A stretch of 64,000 nucleotides of DNA. It comes from Ahaetulla prasina (Eukaryota; Chordata; Lepidosauria; Squamata; Colubridae). The first letter of the stretch is position 1, and each line of letters opens with the position of its first letter. The notes under the pieces are model-generated. The model was not told the DNA's origin and ran no database searches. It was given only the letters and a program-made list of their open reading frames with translations. A program made the translations under genes and the position numbers. The stretch spans positions 131,034,420 through 131,098,419 of the forward strand of contig NC_080540.1 in assembly GCF_028640845.1 (NCBI RefSeq), written 5' to 3'. Shown in pieces: positions 12,534 to 22,594 of the stretch.

Positions 12534-12579
12534 TTTTCCTTTAAAATTTCTGGTTGATATTTCCAAATATTGTACATAG
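12534..12579 (+). repeat. 46-bp direct repeat, copy 2
   Basis: This is the second copy, 401 bases after the first. It looks like a local duplication, not a transposon end. Confidence 0.8.
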
Positions 12580-12796
12580 GTATTGGGGTCCTTCTTCCTT
12601 AGGCTGGGAGTAGGAAATGTAAGAAATGTACAGCTCCCCCACCTTTCTCTCTCTTTTTCTCTGTGTCCTCCCACTCAGGAAACTTTGGTAGTGCTGTGTA
12701 GATTTGGCTAACTCTCTTCATCCTGCAGAAAACACATCTTAAGAAGCTCTCAGTCAGAAAGTGTTTCTTTGGATTAGATTCTTAAATACTGTAAAG

Positions 12797-13040
12797 CAAG
12801 GGTCCTCAACCCCCGGTCCATGGACTGGCACTGGGCAGCGGCATGCCAGAAACAGGGCCGTGTAAATAAGCGGAGCCCCATCCGTGGGATGCAGGCAACA
12901 TGCAGAACCATGCCCCCCCCACTTCCATGGAAAAACCTTTCTCCTCTTGAAAAAGCACCTTTGGGACAACCATGACCTGGATGACTGAGAATCTCCACGG
13001 ATCTGGTCCTTGGTGCCCAAAAGTTTGGGGGCCGCCACTG
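12797..13040. mobile_element. hAT-type non-autonomous element
   Basis: It starts CAAGGGTCCTCAACCCCCGG and ends GGGGGCCGCCACTG. CTGTAAAG occurs on both sides (12789-12796 and 13038-13045), an 8-bp duplication as hAT transposases make, though its 3' copy overlaps the last three bases of the apparent terminus. There is no coding capacity. Confidence 0.65.
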
Positions 13041-13045
13041 TAAAG

Positions 13046-13579
13046 TGTTTGAAGCCTCCCCTTTCTCCTTTGTCTGCCACTCAGTTTGACCAATTAAAAT
13101 TAATAGGTTGTGTGACCTTAGATTTGAAGGTCACATGGAAGCAGCTGATTATTTGAAACGCCTTATTGATTCCTTCCCTGTATTTTTCAGATGGCCTGTC
13201 TTCTTTCATCTTCTCTTGTGCTATTCTACCTGTTCAGTCTCCCTACCCTATGATTTCCCTTGAGCCTGCTTAGTCCTGCCTGCTTTTTCCTGAATGCCCT
13301 GTCATTACCCCACCCAGACTCATTACTTGCTGTCTGAGCCAGCTGAACCGCCTTGGCATCACTCTGACACTGGTGGTCATGCGTGAATTTGAAGGAAATG
13401 GCCAGAATTCCTCCTGCGTTGAGTGAGGATGCAAAGTCGGTGTACATGACAAAGACAGGATTTTTCATTTTTCCACCTTTAGCGAGAGATTTAGGGCTCT
13501 TTCTCACATCTCCATAACGTTAGCATAAAGATACCTGGTAACAGTTTCCATGCCACACTCTCTTGATGTTGCCTTTATC
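13046..13579. other. No gene recognised
   Basis: Short overlapping frames on the minus strand (13226-13507) have no known domain and no splice support. Confidence 0.45.
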
Positions 13580-13716
13580 CAGTGGTGGGATTCAAGTAAT
13601 TTAACAACCGGTTCTCTGCCCTAATGTTTTCTTCCAACAACCAGTTTGTCAAACTGCTCAGAAAGTTAACAACCGGTTTTCCCGAAGTGGTGCAAACTGG
13701 CTGAATCCCACCACTG
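13580..13716. mobile_element. hAT-type MITE with 15-bp perfect terminal repeats
   Basis: CAGTGGTGGGATTCA at the left is the exact reverse complement of the right end TGAATCCCACCACTG. Flanking octamers CCTTTATC and CCGTTGTC agree at six of eight places, an aged target duplication. A related copy lies at 49450-49588. Confidence 0.85.
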
Positions 13717-13784
13717 CCGTTGTCTCATTCCCCCACTTACAGTTGAGGCAGCATAAAGACATCTTTTCCATTCAATTTTAGTAA

Positions 13785-14040
13785 GGGCCGTAATAGCCCA
13801 GGCTGTAAGGAGCCTGTTATTAGAACACAGTAGCCTGCAATTACTGCAGGTTCAAGCCCGGCCCGAGGTTGACTCAGCCTTCCATCCTTTATAAGGTAGG
13901 TAAAATGAGGACCCAGATTGTTGGGGGGGCAATAAGTTGACTTTGTAAATATACAAATAGAATGAGACTATTGCCTTATACACTGTAAGCCGCCCTGAGT
14001 CTTCGGAGAAGGGCGGGATATAAATGTAAATAAATAAAAA
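13785..14040 (+). mobile_element. tRNA-derived SINE with CR1/L2-like tail
   Basis: A tRNA-like head contains a B-box-like GGTTCAAGCCC. A body typical of squamate SINEs follows (GTTGACTCAGCCTTCCATCC, AAAATGAGGACCCAGATTGT). The end is GTAAGCCGCCCTGAGTC, GGGCGGGATATAAATG and an AAAT-type tail, a 3' end shared with LINE copies at 32240 and 43690. It is transcribed by RNA polymerase III in active families. Confidence 0.75.
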
Positions 14041-14881
14041 TTTTTTTTAAAGAGGCGTTTCCCCTGTCCTCCCGATACAGTATTTGCCACAACACGCTTC
14101 ATTGGTGATGTAGTTGGTAATGTGGTCGTTACCACTAGGAGTAAGATCTGCCAGCATCTATTAGGGTTATGTGGCGGGCACAATCTCTCCCTTGTGGTTG
14201 TTGGGAATCACGGTTTTGGTTTGGGCCAGACACCTGGCTTCCCTAGAGATCTCTGCCCATGCACTCTCTGACACTTTCCAAAGCATTTTGAGGTTTTCAT
14301 GTGGGTTTCTTCTACAGACAGGTTTTCAAGTACAATCCTGTGCTGCACAAAATTCCACTGAAACGGGGAGAGAGAAACTTGGGCTCTGCCAGCTGAGTGT
14401 TCCTGGTTCAGTCACCACTGGGTGCATGATAAGATCTTTACTGTTTCTGCTAAGAAGGAGTTTCAAGTGGCCATTGTTTTCCCCCCCCATCCCGCCCCAA
14501 TTTTATTACTTGGGGAGGGCTCACCATTTTCTCTCCTCCATTCTAGATTCCTGGCTGTCTGCAGCCTCCTTGTGAATATGGCAGCCCTGAGGGTGGAATG
14601 TGACTTATTGCCAGCACTGCCATTCCTTTGTACAGGTAGTATTTGTTAAAGCTGGTGCTTTCTCCTTCCTTCTTAACTACACATCCCATTTTTGCACCTG
14701 TGGCCAGCTAGCTGGCTGGGCTATTATTTTAAAACATGGGTTTAATATTCTTCGAAGAGAGTGTTAGACTCATGCTTGGAAATAGCTTGACAGCCATAGA
14801 ATTGGAGCACATGTGATTCCAATCAGTTGTCCAATTAGTTGGACATCTTAACTTGGTAGTTAAACAAGCTAAACTCGTCAA
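14041..14881. other. No gene recognised
   Basis: I saw no exon with recognisable protein similarity; the frame at 14171-14575 has no domain. Confidence 0.45.
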
Positions 14882-14889
14882 CATTTACC

Positions 14890-15026
14890 CAGGGGCTGTC
14901 AAACTCGCAGCCTGCAGCCCGGATGCGTCACACGCTGGCCATGCCCCTGCCGGGTTTAGCGAAGGGGGGGAAAAGTCCCAATATGTCACGTGACGTCGCT
15001 ATGACGACGCGAGTTTGACATCCCTG
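14890..15026. mobile_element. hAT-type MITE, CAGGGGCTGTCAAACTCG family
   Basis: The ends are CAGGGGCTGTCAAACTCG and CGAGTTTGACATCCCTG, imperfect inverted repeats. The flanks ATTTACCC and ATTTATCC differ at one base. Related copies are at 34240-34372 and 63446-63579; a longer relative is at 56017-56338. Confidence 0.8.
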
Positions 15027-15539
15027 ATTTATCCAATCCCATCTCACTCCTCATTAGGGAGAACAAGGATTATTTTTCCTTCAGAGATGCCACTTGGTAG
15101 AAGAGGAAAAGGATTGATCAAACACTTTCTTTAACTTGCCTCAAACTAAAACAGCAGAGGCAGGCCTGGTTGTTGGCTTCATTACAGTGACAGGATAACA
15201 TGTGACAATCAGGGCAAAGGACTTTTTACTTTCTTCACATTTCTGACTGATGTGAAACACTTTAAGATGGCTGTCTGGCTGTGCCTTTAGAAGACTGTAG
15301 AGAAATTCATCTGTACACATCTTATTTTAAGCAGTTCACTATCAATCTCACATTCCCTACCTCAAAGTGGAAAATAGCTTGCTAAATTTCGATGACTGAA
15401 ATTTAATAGTATTGATCAAAGTGGACAATTTGTTAATAATATAACATCCAACTATTAACAAATGATTACTTCTTGTTAACAGGTGGTCAGATCTGTAATC
15501 TAAAAAGATGTTACTGCATAGATTAAAAAAAAACTTTGT
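15027..15539. other. No gene recognised
   Basis: AT-rich DNA upstream of the CR1 copy; nothing is supported. Confidence 0.45.
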
Positions 15540-15559
15540 CATTATGCTGAATTAAAATG

Positions 15560-17535
15560 CTACCTACCAATCCTTGAACCAGCAGAAGATTGGTGTAAAA
15601 TTTGCTATAGTGGTCCTTATATCTGACAAATTGAAAGACAAAAAGGACAAGTAGAAAAAGTGGAAAGAGGGGCAAATAACTAAGGCAGAATATCAGCAAA
15701 TAGCCTGAGCCTGTAAAGATGAAGTGAGGAAAGCTAAGCTCACAATGAACAAAGGCTAGCGACAAAAGTAAAAAAAACAAAAAAAAAACTTCTTGCAACA
15801 TGTTAAAAAGAAAAGAAAAAAGTCAAGGAAACAATTGGCTCATTGCTGGGAGAAAGTGGCAAGAAGGTGACAAGCAACAGGGAGAAAGCAGATCTACTTA
15901 ACTCATTTTTTGCATCTGTCTTTACACAAAAGGAAAAAACAATCCAGCCTATCAAAAACAGCACCACAAAAAACAGATTAGGAACACAAGTTAAAATAGG
16001 TAAAAAATGGTAAGTGAATATCTGTCTACCCTAGATGAGTTCAAATCACCAGGACCCCAGGGTTCTGAAGGAACTGGCAGACGAAATCTCAGAACCACTG
16101 AACTATATCTTTCAAAGATCCTAGAGCACAGGGGAACTGCCAGAGGACTGGAAAAGAGTTGAGGTAATTCCCATCTTCAAAAAAGGAAAAAAAAAACAGA
16201 TCCAGGAAACTACAGACCTATCAGCCTAACCTCAATACCAGGGAAGATTCTGGAAAAGATAATCAAGCAACGAATCACAGAACACCTAGAAGCAAACAAA
16301 GTAATAACCAAAAGCCAGCTTGGGTTTGTCAAAAACAGATCATGCCAGACTAATCTTATTGCATTATTTGACAAAGTGACAAAATTAGTGGACCAGAGGA
16401 ATGCTGTCGATATAATTTACTTGGACTTCAGTAAAGCATTTGATAAAGTAGAGCATAACCTACTACTAGATAAAGTAGAAAAATGTGGGTTAGACAGCAC
16501 CACCACCAGATGGATTCGTAACTGGCTGACCAACCGCACTCAACGTGTAGTCCTCAACGGAACTACATCCACATGGAGGGAGGTATGCAGTGGAGTACCC
16601 CAAGGCTCTGTTTTACTTGGACGAGGGGATAGATGGGGAACTCATCAAATTTGCAGATGACACCAAGCTGGCAGGAATAGCTAACACTCCAGAAGATAGG
16701 CTCAAGATACAGAAAGATCTTGACAGACTAGAACATTGGGCGCTATCTAATAAAATGAAATTCAACAGTGAAAAAAGTAAGGTTCTACATTTAGGCCAAA
16801 AAACCAAAATGCACAGGTACCAGATATGTGGTACCTTGCTCAATAGTAGTAATTGTGAGAGGGATCTTGGAGTCTAGTGGACAACTATTTAGATATGAGC
16901 CAGCAGTGTGCAGTAGCTGCCAAAAAAGCCAACACAGTTCTGGGCTGCATAAACAGAGGGATAGAATCAAGATCATGTGAAGTATTAATACCACTTTATA
17001 ATGCCTTAGTAAGGCCACATTTGGAATATTGCATTCAGTTTTGGTCGCCACGATGTAAAAAATATGTTGAGACTCTAGAAAGAGTGCAGAGAAGAGCAAC
17101 AAAGATGATTAGGGGACTGGAGGCTAAAACATGAAGAACGGTTGCAAGAACTCGGTATGCCTAGTTTAATGAAAAGAAGGACTAGGGGAGACATGATATC
17201 AGTGTTCCAATATCTCAGGGGTTGCCACAAAGTAGAGGGAGTCAAACTATTCTCCAAAGCACCTGAGGGTAGAACAAGAAGCAATGGGTGGAAACTAATC
17301 AAGGAGAGATGCAACTTAGAACTAAGGAGAAATTTCCTGACAGTTAGAACAATTAATAAGTGGAACAACTTGCCTGCAGAAGTTGTGAATGCTCCAACAC
17401 TGGAAATTTTTAAGAAAATGTTGGATAACCATCTGTCTGAGATGGTGTAGGGTTTCCTGCCTGGGCAGGGGGTTGGACTAGAAGGCCTCCAAGGTCCCTT
17501 CCAACTCTGTTGTTGTTGTTATTGTTATTATTATT
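15560..17535 (+). mobile_element. CR1 LINE, 5'-truncated, with characteristic 3' end
   Basis: CR1-type reverse-transcriptase sequence runs in several registers from about 15560. It ends with the family's 3' signature GGGTTTCCTGCCTGGGCAGG, then GGTTGGACTAGAAGGCCTCC and AAGGTCCCTTCCAACTCTGT. A GTT/ATT-rich tail follows. Its last 0.8 kb lies within the 1.58-kb tandem duplication. Confidence 0.9.
16376..17450 (+). pseudogene. CR1 reverse transcriptase, internal deletion and shifts
   Basis: DIIYLDFSKAFDKVEHNLLL and CSGVPQGSV are followed at once by DEGIDGELIKFADDTKLAG. The stretch normally between the PQGSVLGP box and the catalytic FADD box is therefore deleted. Further breaks lie near 16875 (a missing base before LVDN) and 17132. 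The C-terminal part has [31 protein letters not shown] and [20 protein letters not shown]. Confidence 0.88.
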
Positions 17536-18286
17536 TTATTTATGGTATACTAAGAAAAAGAATTGGTAGATTCCTCCAGCTTTGTTTCATTTTGTTTCGT
17601 TCCCATCAACATCACCAACCAGTAAGAAAAAATTCACCAATCACTCTTGTTAATGTGGGATGGAGAGGAAAGGAAATTAGTTTTGACAGATGGTTAAACT
17701 TGCCCTGTGCAAGTGTTTCATGAGGGTGCGTTCAAAAACATATGCAATCAGTTGATATGCTCCTTTTGGACATGGGTTCAGCACTGACCCAGAAAAGCTC
17801 AAAAGAAACCCAAACAACTCATGAAGTATTAAAAGCTATTGGCTTTCTTCTGCTTAATTTTGCAGCCCCACTCTTGCCCTTTCTGATCCAGTTTTTTGAA
17901 CCGTTTGGCCCAGGGACTAGGCAGGAGAAGGGGGAGATGGTTGGAAAGGACTGGATTCTCCAAAGCCGCTAGAAAACAAGGTTGAGGAACTGGAGGGGAG
18001 GAAGAATGTCCTCACCAGCCCTAAGTACCTATGTACCTATTGGGAGTCACCTGACTGTGCCACTGGATTGATGATTCATGAAGTGCAACAGATTAACTCC
18101 ATGGCCACAACCTGTGTTGGACAAGGGAAAAAATATGCCAGTACAGCTAGGGACACCTTAAACCTACTTCATATATCAGGATCTCAACCTTGGCAACTTT
18201 AAGCCTGGCAGACTTCAACTCCCAGAATCCCTAGTCAGCTTTGCTGGCTGGGGAATTCTGGGTATTGAAATCCGCCAGGCTCAAGT
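16708..18286 (+). repeat. 1.58-kb tandem duplication, copy 1
   Basis: It is nearly identical to 18287-19871, with a shift of about 1580 bases. It contains the CR1 3' part, non-repetitive DNA, and most of a hairpin hAT MITE cut off at its right arm. The copies differ at scattered bases and small indels (e.g. GTCTAGTGG versus GTCCTAGTGG). Confidence 0.92.
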
Positions 18287-19115
18287 TACAGAAAGATCTT
18301 GACAGACTTGAACATTGGGCTATCTAACAAAATGAAATTCAACAGTGAAAAAGTAAGGTTCTACATTTAGGCCAAAAAACAAAATGTACAGGTACCGGAT
18401 ATGTGGTACCTTGCTCAATAGTAGTAACTGTGAGAGCGATCTTGGAGTCCTAGTGGACAACCATTTAGATATGAGCCAGCAGTGTGCAGCAGCTGCCAAA
18501 AAAGCCAACACAGTTCTGGGCTGCATAAACAGAGGGATAGAATCAAGATCACGTGAAGTGTTAATACCACTTTATAATGCCTTAGTAAGGCCACACTTGG
18601 AATATTGCATTCAGTTTTGGTCGCCACGATGTAAAAAAGATGTTGAGACTCTAGAAAGAGTGCAGAGAAGAGCAACAAAGATGATTAGGGGACTGGAGGC
18701 TAAAACATATGAAGAACGGTTGCAGGAACTGGGTATGTCTAGTTTAATGAAAAGAAGGACTAGGGGAGACATGATAGCAGTGTTCCAATATCTCAGGGGT
18801 TGCCACAAAGAAGAGGGAGTCAAACTATTCTCCAAAGCACCTGAGGGTAGAACAAGAAGCAATGGGTGGAAACTAATCAAGGAGAGATGCAACTTAGAAC
18901 TAAGGAGAAATTTCCTGACAGTTAGAACAATTAATAAGTGGAACAACTTGCCTGCAGAAGTTGTGAATGCTCCAACACTGGAAATTTTTAAGAAAATGTT
19001 GGATAACCATCTGTCTGAGATGGTGTAGGGTTTCCTGCCTGGGCAGGGGGTTGGACTAGAAGACCTCCAAGGTCCCTTCCAACTCTGTTGTTGTTGTTGT
19101 TATTGTTATTATTAT
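18287..19115 (+). pseudogene. CR1 C-terminal part in duplicate copy 2
   Basis: The 214-codon open frame begins [20 protein letters not shown] and ends [14 protein letters not shown], followed by the CR1 3' end. It is a fragment without the catalytic domain. Confidence 0.88.
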
Positions 19116-19871
19116 TTTATTTATGGTATACTAAGAAAAAGAATTGGTAGATTCCTCCAGCTTTGTTTCATTTTGTTTCGTTCCCATCAACATCACCAAC
19201 CAGTAAGAAAAAATTCACCAATCACTCTTGTTAATGTGGGATGGAGAGGAAAGGAAATTAGTTTTGACAGATGGTTAAACTTGCCCTGTGCAAGTGTTTC
19301 ATGAGGGTGCGTTCAAAAACATATGCAATCAGTTGATATGCTCCTTTTGGACATGGGTTCAGCACTGACCCAGAAAAGCTCAAAAGAAACCCAAACAACT
19401 CATGAAGTATTAAAAGCTATTGGCTTTCTTCTGCTTAATTTTGCAGCCCCACTCTTGCCCTTTCTGATCCAGTTTTTTGAACCGTTTGGCCCAGGGACTA
19501 GGCAGGAGAAGGGGGAGATGGTTGGAAAGGACTGGATTCTCCAAAGCCGCTAGAAAACAAGGTTGAGGAACTGGAGGGGAGGAAGAATGTCCTCACCAGC
19601 CCTAAGTACCTATGTACCTATTGGGAGTCACCTGACTGTGCCACTGGATTGATGATTCATGAAGTGCAACAGATTAACTCCATGGCCACAACCTGTGTTG
19701 GACAAGGGAAAAAATATGCCAGTACAGCTAGGGACACCTTAAACCTACTTCATATATCAGGATCTCCAACCTTGGCAACTTTAAGCCTGGCAGACTTCAA
19801 CTCCCAGAATCCCCTAGTCAGCTTTGCTGGCTGGGGAATTCTGGGTATTGAAGTCCGCCAGGCTTCAAGTT
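18287..19871 (+). repeat. 1.58-kb tandem duplication, copy 2
   Basis: This second unit starts TACAGAAAGATCTTGACAGA in the CR1 frame and ends inside the MITE at GGCTTCAAGTT. Its CR1 frame (18384-19028) is open over 214 codons, where copy 1 is broken. The small frame at 17742-17972 recurs identically at 19323-19553 only because of the duplication. Confidence 0.92.
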
Positions 19872-19891
19872 GCCAAGGTTGGAGACCCCTA
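19758..19891. mobile_element. Foldback hAT MITE with exact 8-bp duplication
   Basis: It starts CAGGATCTCCAACCTTGGCA and ends TTGCCAAGGTTGGAGACCCC, with long inverted arms. TCATATAT flanks it at 19750-19757 and 19892-19899. The left duplicate unit holds the same element at 18176-18286 without its right end. Confidence 0.85.
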
Positions 19892-19899
19892 TCATATAT

Positions 19900-22423
19900 G
19901 ATTATTAGATTTAGGCAATACGTTGTTGCTATAGTTGTTGTAAATGATAAGTTCACAGATTCAGAAATAATTGCGGAGAGATATCAAATAGCAAGCACTT
20001 AAATATATTCATGAATTCCATGTCACCCTGACTGTGCTGGTTAATGACCACAATAAAGTCTTTCATTGTTTAGTTTCATTTTTGAAATCAGTCCTTTCCC
20101 AATCTCCATGGTGGAAATAGCACCGTTGATCACAAAGACTGTTCCTCAACAGGGTGTTTGAAGGAAAACCAAGACATTGTAACACAAGTAAATAACCTGA
20201 TTCTAAACCCGTGTAATGGACTACCTTTGCCTTTCTTTTGGCTTTCCTATTCTGATATCTACCTCCTGTCATTATGCCATGCTGACTGCAGCCAGATATT
20301 TTTCCTACGGTTCCAAAGCTGCTCAGTGGGAAAAAAAATTATTGAAAGCAGGTTAACGAAACAGAAAAATAATAAATTTCAGAAGCAAATAAGATATGCA
20401 GGACAAAGTGGAACAATTTCCTTTTATTCTATCATCTGAGATATTTTAACTTCTGCGGAGCCTGTCATCTTTACTCAAGCCATTTTCCAAAATCACATTT
20501 CTTTCCATTGTAAATACAATTTCATAAGAAAAAAATGGGACTCTTAAACAGTGCAATTAAATAACTATTATGATGATCAACTACAGCTCTAGTTAAATTC
20601 TTCCACAGATTGAAATATGTCAAAAATTCCTCTCATTAGCACAGTTGTTACCTTTTACACTGGAAAGAATTAGATAAGCTCAGTTTTGGGCCATCATTAA
20701 AAAGCGTCAGAATACTTCTAGATACAATCCAGTATCAAAGGGGGATTTTCCACCAGATTGGCTTTACATATGCATAAAGTCAAAGATAGTGCTACTATCC
20801 TGCTGTGCATGTCAAAGACTGAATTCAGAAAGTCTAACATTGTGGAGAATCTTCTAGTCCTGTTCAATTAATCACCACATTAATCAAATAAGATCTTCAT
20901 AATCTGTTATTGAAGCTGGAATAGGGAACTCTAATCTTGAAAATTAGGACCAGCAAAATTTATTTACTTTTTGGGAATGAAAACATGTATTCTATTAATT
21001 TCTCCTGTTATCAGTTCTGGTTTATGGTCATAAAAAATTAATCTACATGTTTTAAATTTAATACAAAGATGCACAGAACCTGCTCTACTGGTACATCCAA
21101 ATTTAAGCCTAGGAGAGATGCCTCAACAGTGGCCAAAAAAAGAGAGGATTTTCTAAAGCTATCCTCTCCAACCTGATTGCCAAAGTTCCCATCGCTCCAG
21201 CAACATGTCCAAAACTTTTAACATGAAGATAGAAGGGGACAGAAAATAAGGTTTGATGCATGTAAAGGGATAACAAAATTAAGTAAGGTTATTATAAAGG
21301 AATAAACTCCATAGGTTCTCATTGATGGCCAATTTCTCTTTTTAATGCTAGGAGGGCTTAGTAACACAATGATAATCTTAAGTCAATGCAGAAGACCTGG
21401 CATTATTTATATGACCATTATCCTAAGATGTGAACTACTGTATATACTAAAAGGTGCATGTGTGTGTTTGTGTATAAGATTTTGTTAAGGAAGCACTATC
21501 TAACTAATCTAGCTCTAAACTGAGTTGTAGATACTTCATATCATCATCCTAAAAGAGATCCTCCAATGGGATATGAAGGAGAACAATATACCCCTTGCTA
21601 CAAACTCTGAGGTGAAGCAGCGGAGGAAGTACCACCTTTGGCAGGCTGCCAGTTAAACACTGCTAGAGGATTAAGCTTGGGCATGCGGGGAAGTGTTTTC
21701 CTTACGGTGGTTTTCTGGGGCTTCATTTCCCTTTTAATTATCACAATGAGAATCAATAAATATGTACATTTTATAAAAATAGGCTCATTAAAAAAAATCA
21801 AAGTATCGTTAAAAACTAACATTTCTTATTACGCTCCTGACAGAATAACCCTTTAGATGGACTCATACAGTCGTCAGGCCCTGATTCAGGACAGCAAGGA
21901 AGTCCCATCGAAACCCAGAATGGCTCCAGGATTCTTCTTATCATGTATGAGCTTTAACAGGATTGTATTCCTGAGGCCTTCATACATCACTGGAAAAGGA
22001 ATTGAAGGGTCAGGAAGGAATCTTATGAAGCCATCCAAATGACACAAAGGCACAGTTACTTTTAACAGTCTTCAACATTCACAAAATTCTTCTTTCAAGG
22101 TGTGACTCCTCAGACAGCTCTACTCAAGTCAAAATGTCCTTTAAAGTGACCAGGAGTGAATCTAAGCCTATACAGGGTCCTTGATGTCTGCATTTGTTTT
22201 GATAGAAAACAAAAAATAACTGAAGATGATTATCAAGAAAAGGAGTCATTTAAATAGAAAAAAAAGGGGGATTTTGTTTCAGCTATTGTCAGTGATAATG
22301 CCCATCAAACCATTGGGCCTGGCGCCCAAAGGACTTCAACCCCCTCAGTGCAGCTCTTTAGGCTTTCAAATCCTGGGTGGTATGAGAAATGTGGTCTCTT
22401 CTAAAAAGTTCTTCATTTCTCCA
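19900..22423. other. Downstream flank of OTOP2; no gene seen
   Basis: This 2.5-kb stretch probably includes the OTOP2 3' UTR at its right side. Minus-strand AATAAA or ATTAAA-type hexamers occur (for example near 20421, 20960 and 21734), but I cannot choose the cleavage site. No other coding feature is recognised. Confidence 0.45.
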
Positions 22424-22594
22424 TTAGGACATGACGTAGACTTCTGTTAAGCTAGCAACAGCATGCATGCGGTAGAAGATGCCGAAGGGTAAGCAGATGT
22501 CCACAATAGCAGCCCACATGGGGTAGCCATAGAATTCAAGCTCTGTGGTATTATCAAATTGCGGCCGGGCTCCAAATGCAGGCATAATCCAGAG
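22424..22594 (-). CDS. OTOP2: OTOP2 coding exon 6 (last)
   Basis: After an acceptor GAACAG, 57 codons including TAA encode the last helix and tail: LWIMPAFGARPQF, FYGYPMWAAIVDICLPFGIF, then YRMHAVASLTEVYVMS. Human OTOP2 ends EVYVLS, so the C-terminus is complete. Confidence 0.93.
   Translation of the reverse strand, partial: LWIMPAFGARPQFDNTTELEFYGYPMWAAIVDICLPFGIFYRMHAVASLTEVYVMS

Larger units (their letters stand above)
12053..12788. other. No gene; only the 46-bp repeats
   Basis: Apart from the two 46-bp copies, I see no coding or RNA feature between the L1 and the next hAT element. Confidence 0.5.

Noticed and set aside
17742..17972. A conserved small protein found twice (17742-17972 and 19323-19553)
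   Set aside because: The two frames are identical only because the whole 1.58-kb region is duplicated; there is no domain or start context.
19900..22423. OTOP3 downstream of OTOP2
   Set aside because: No otopetrin motif was found other than the six OTOP2 exons.
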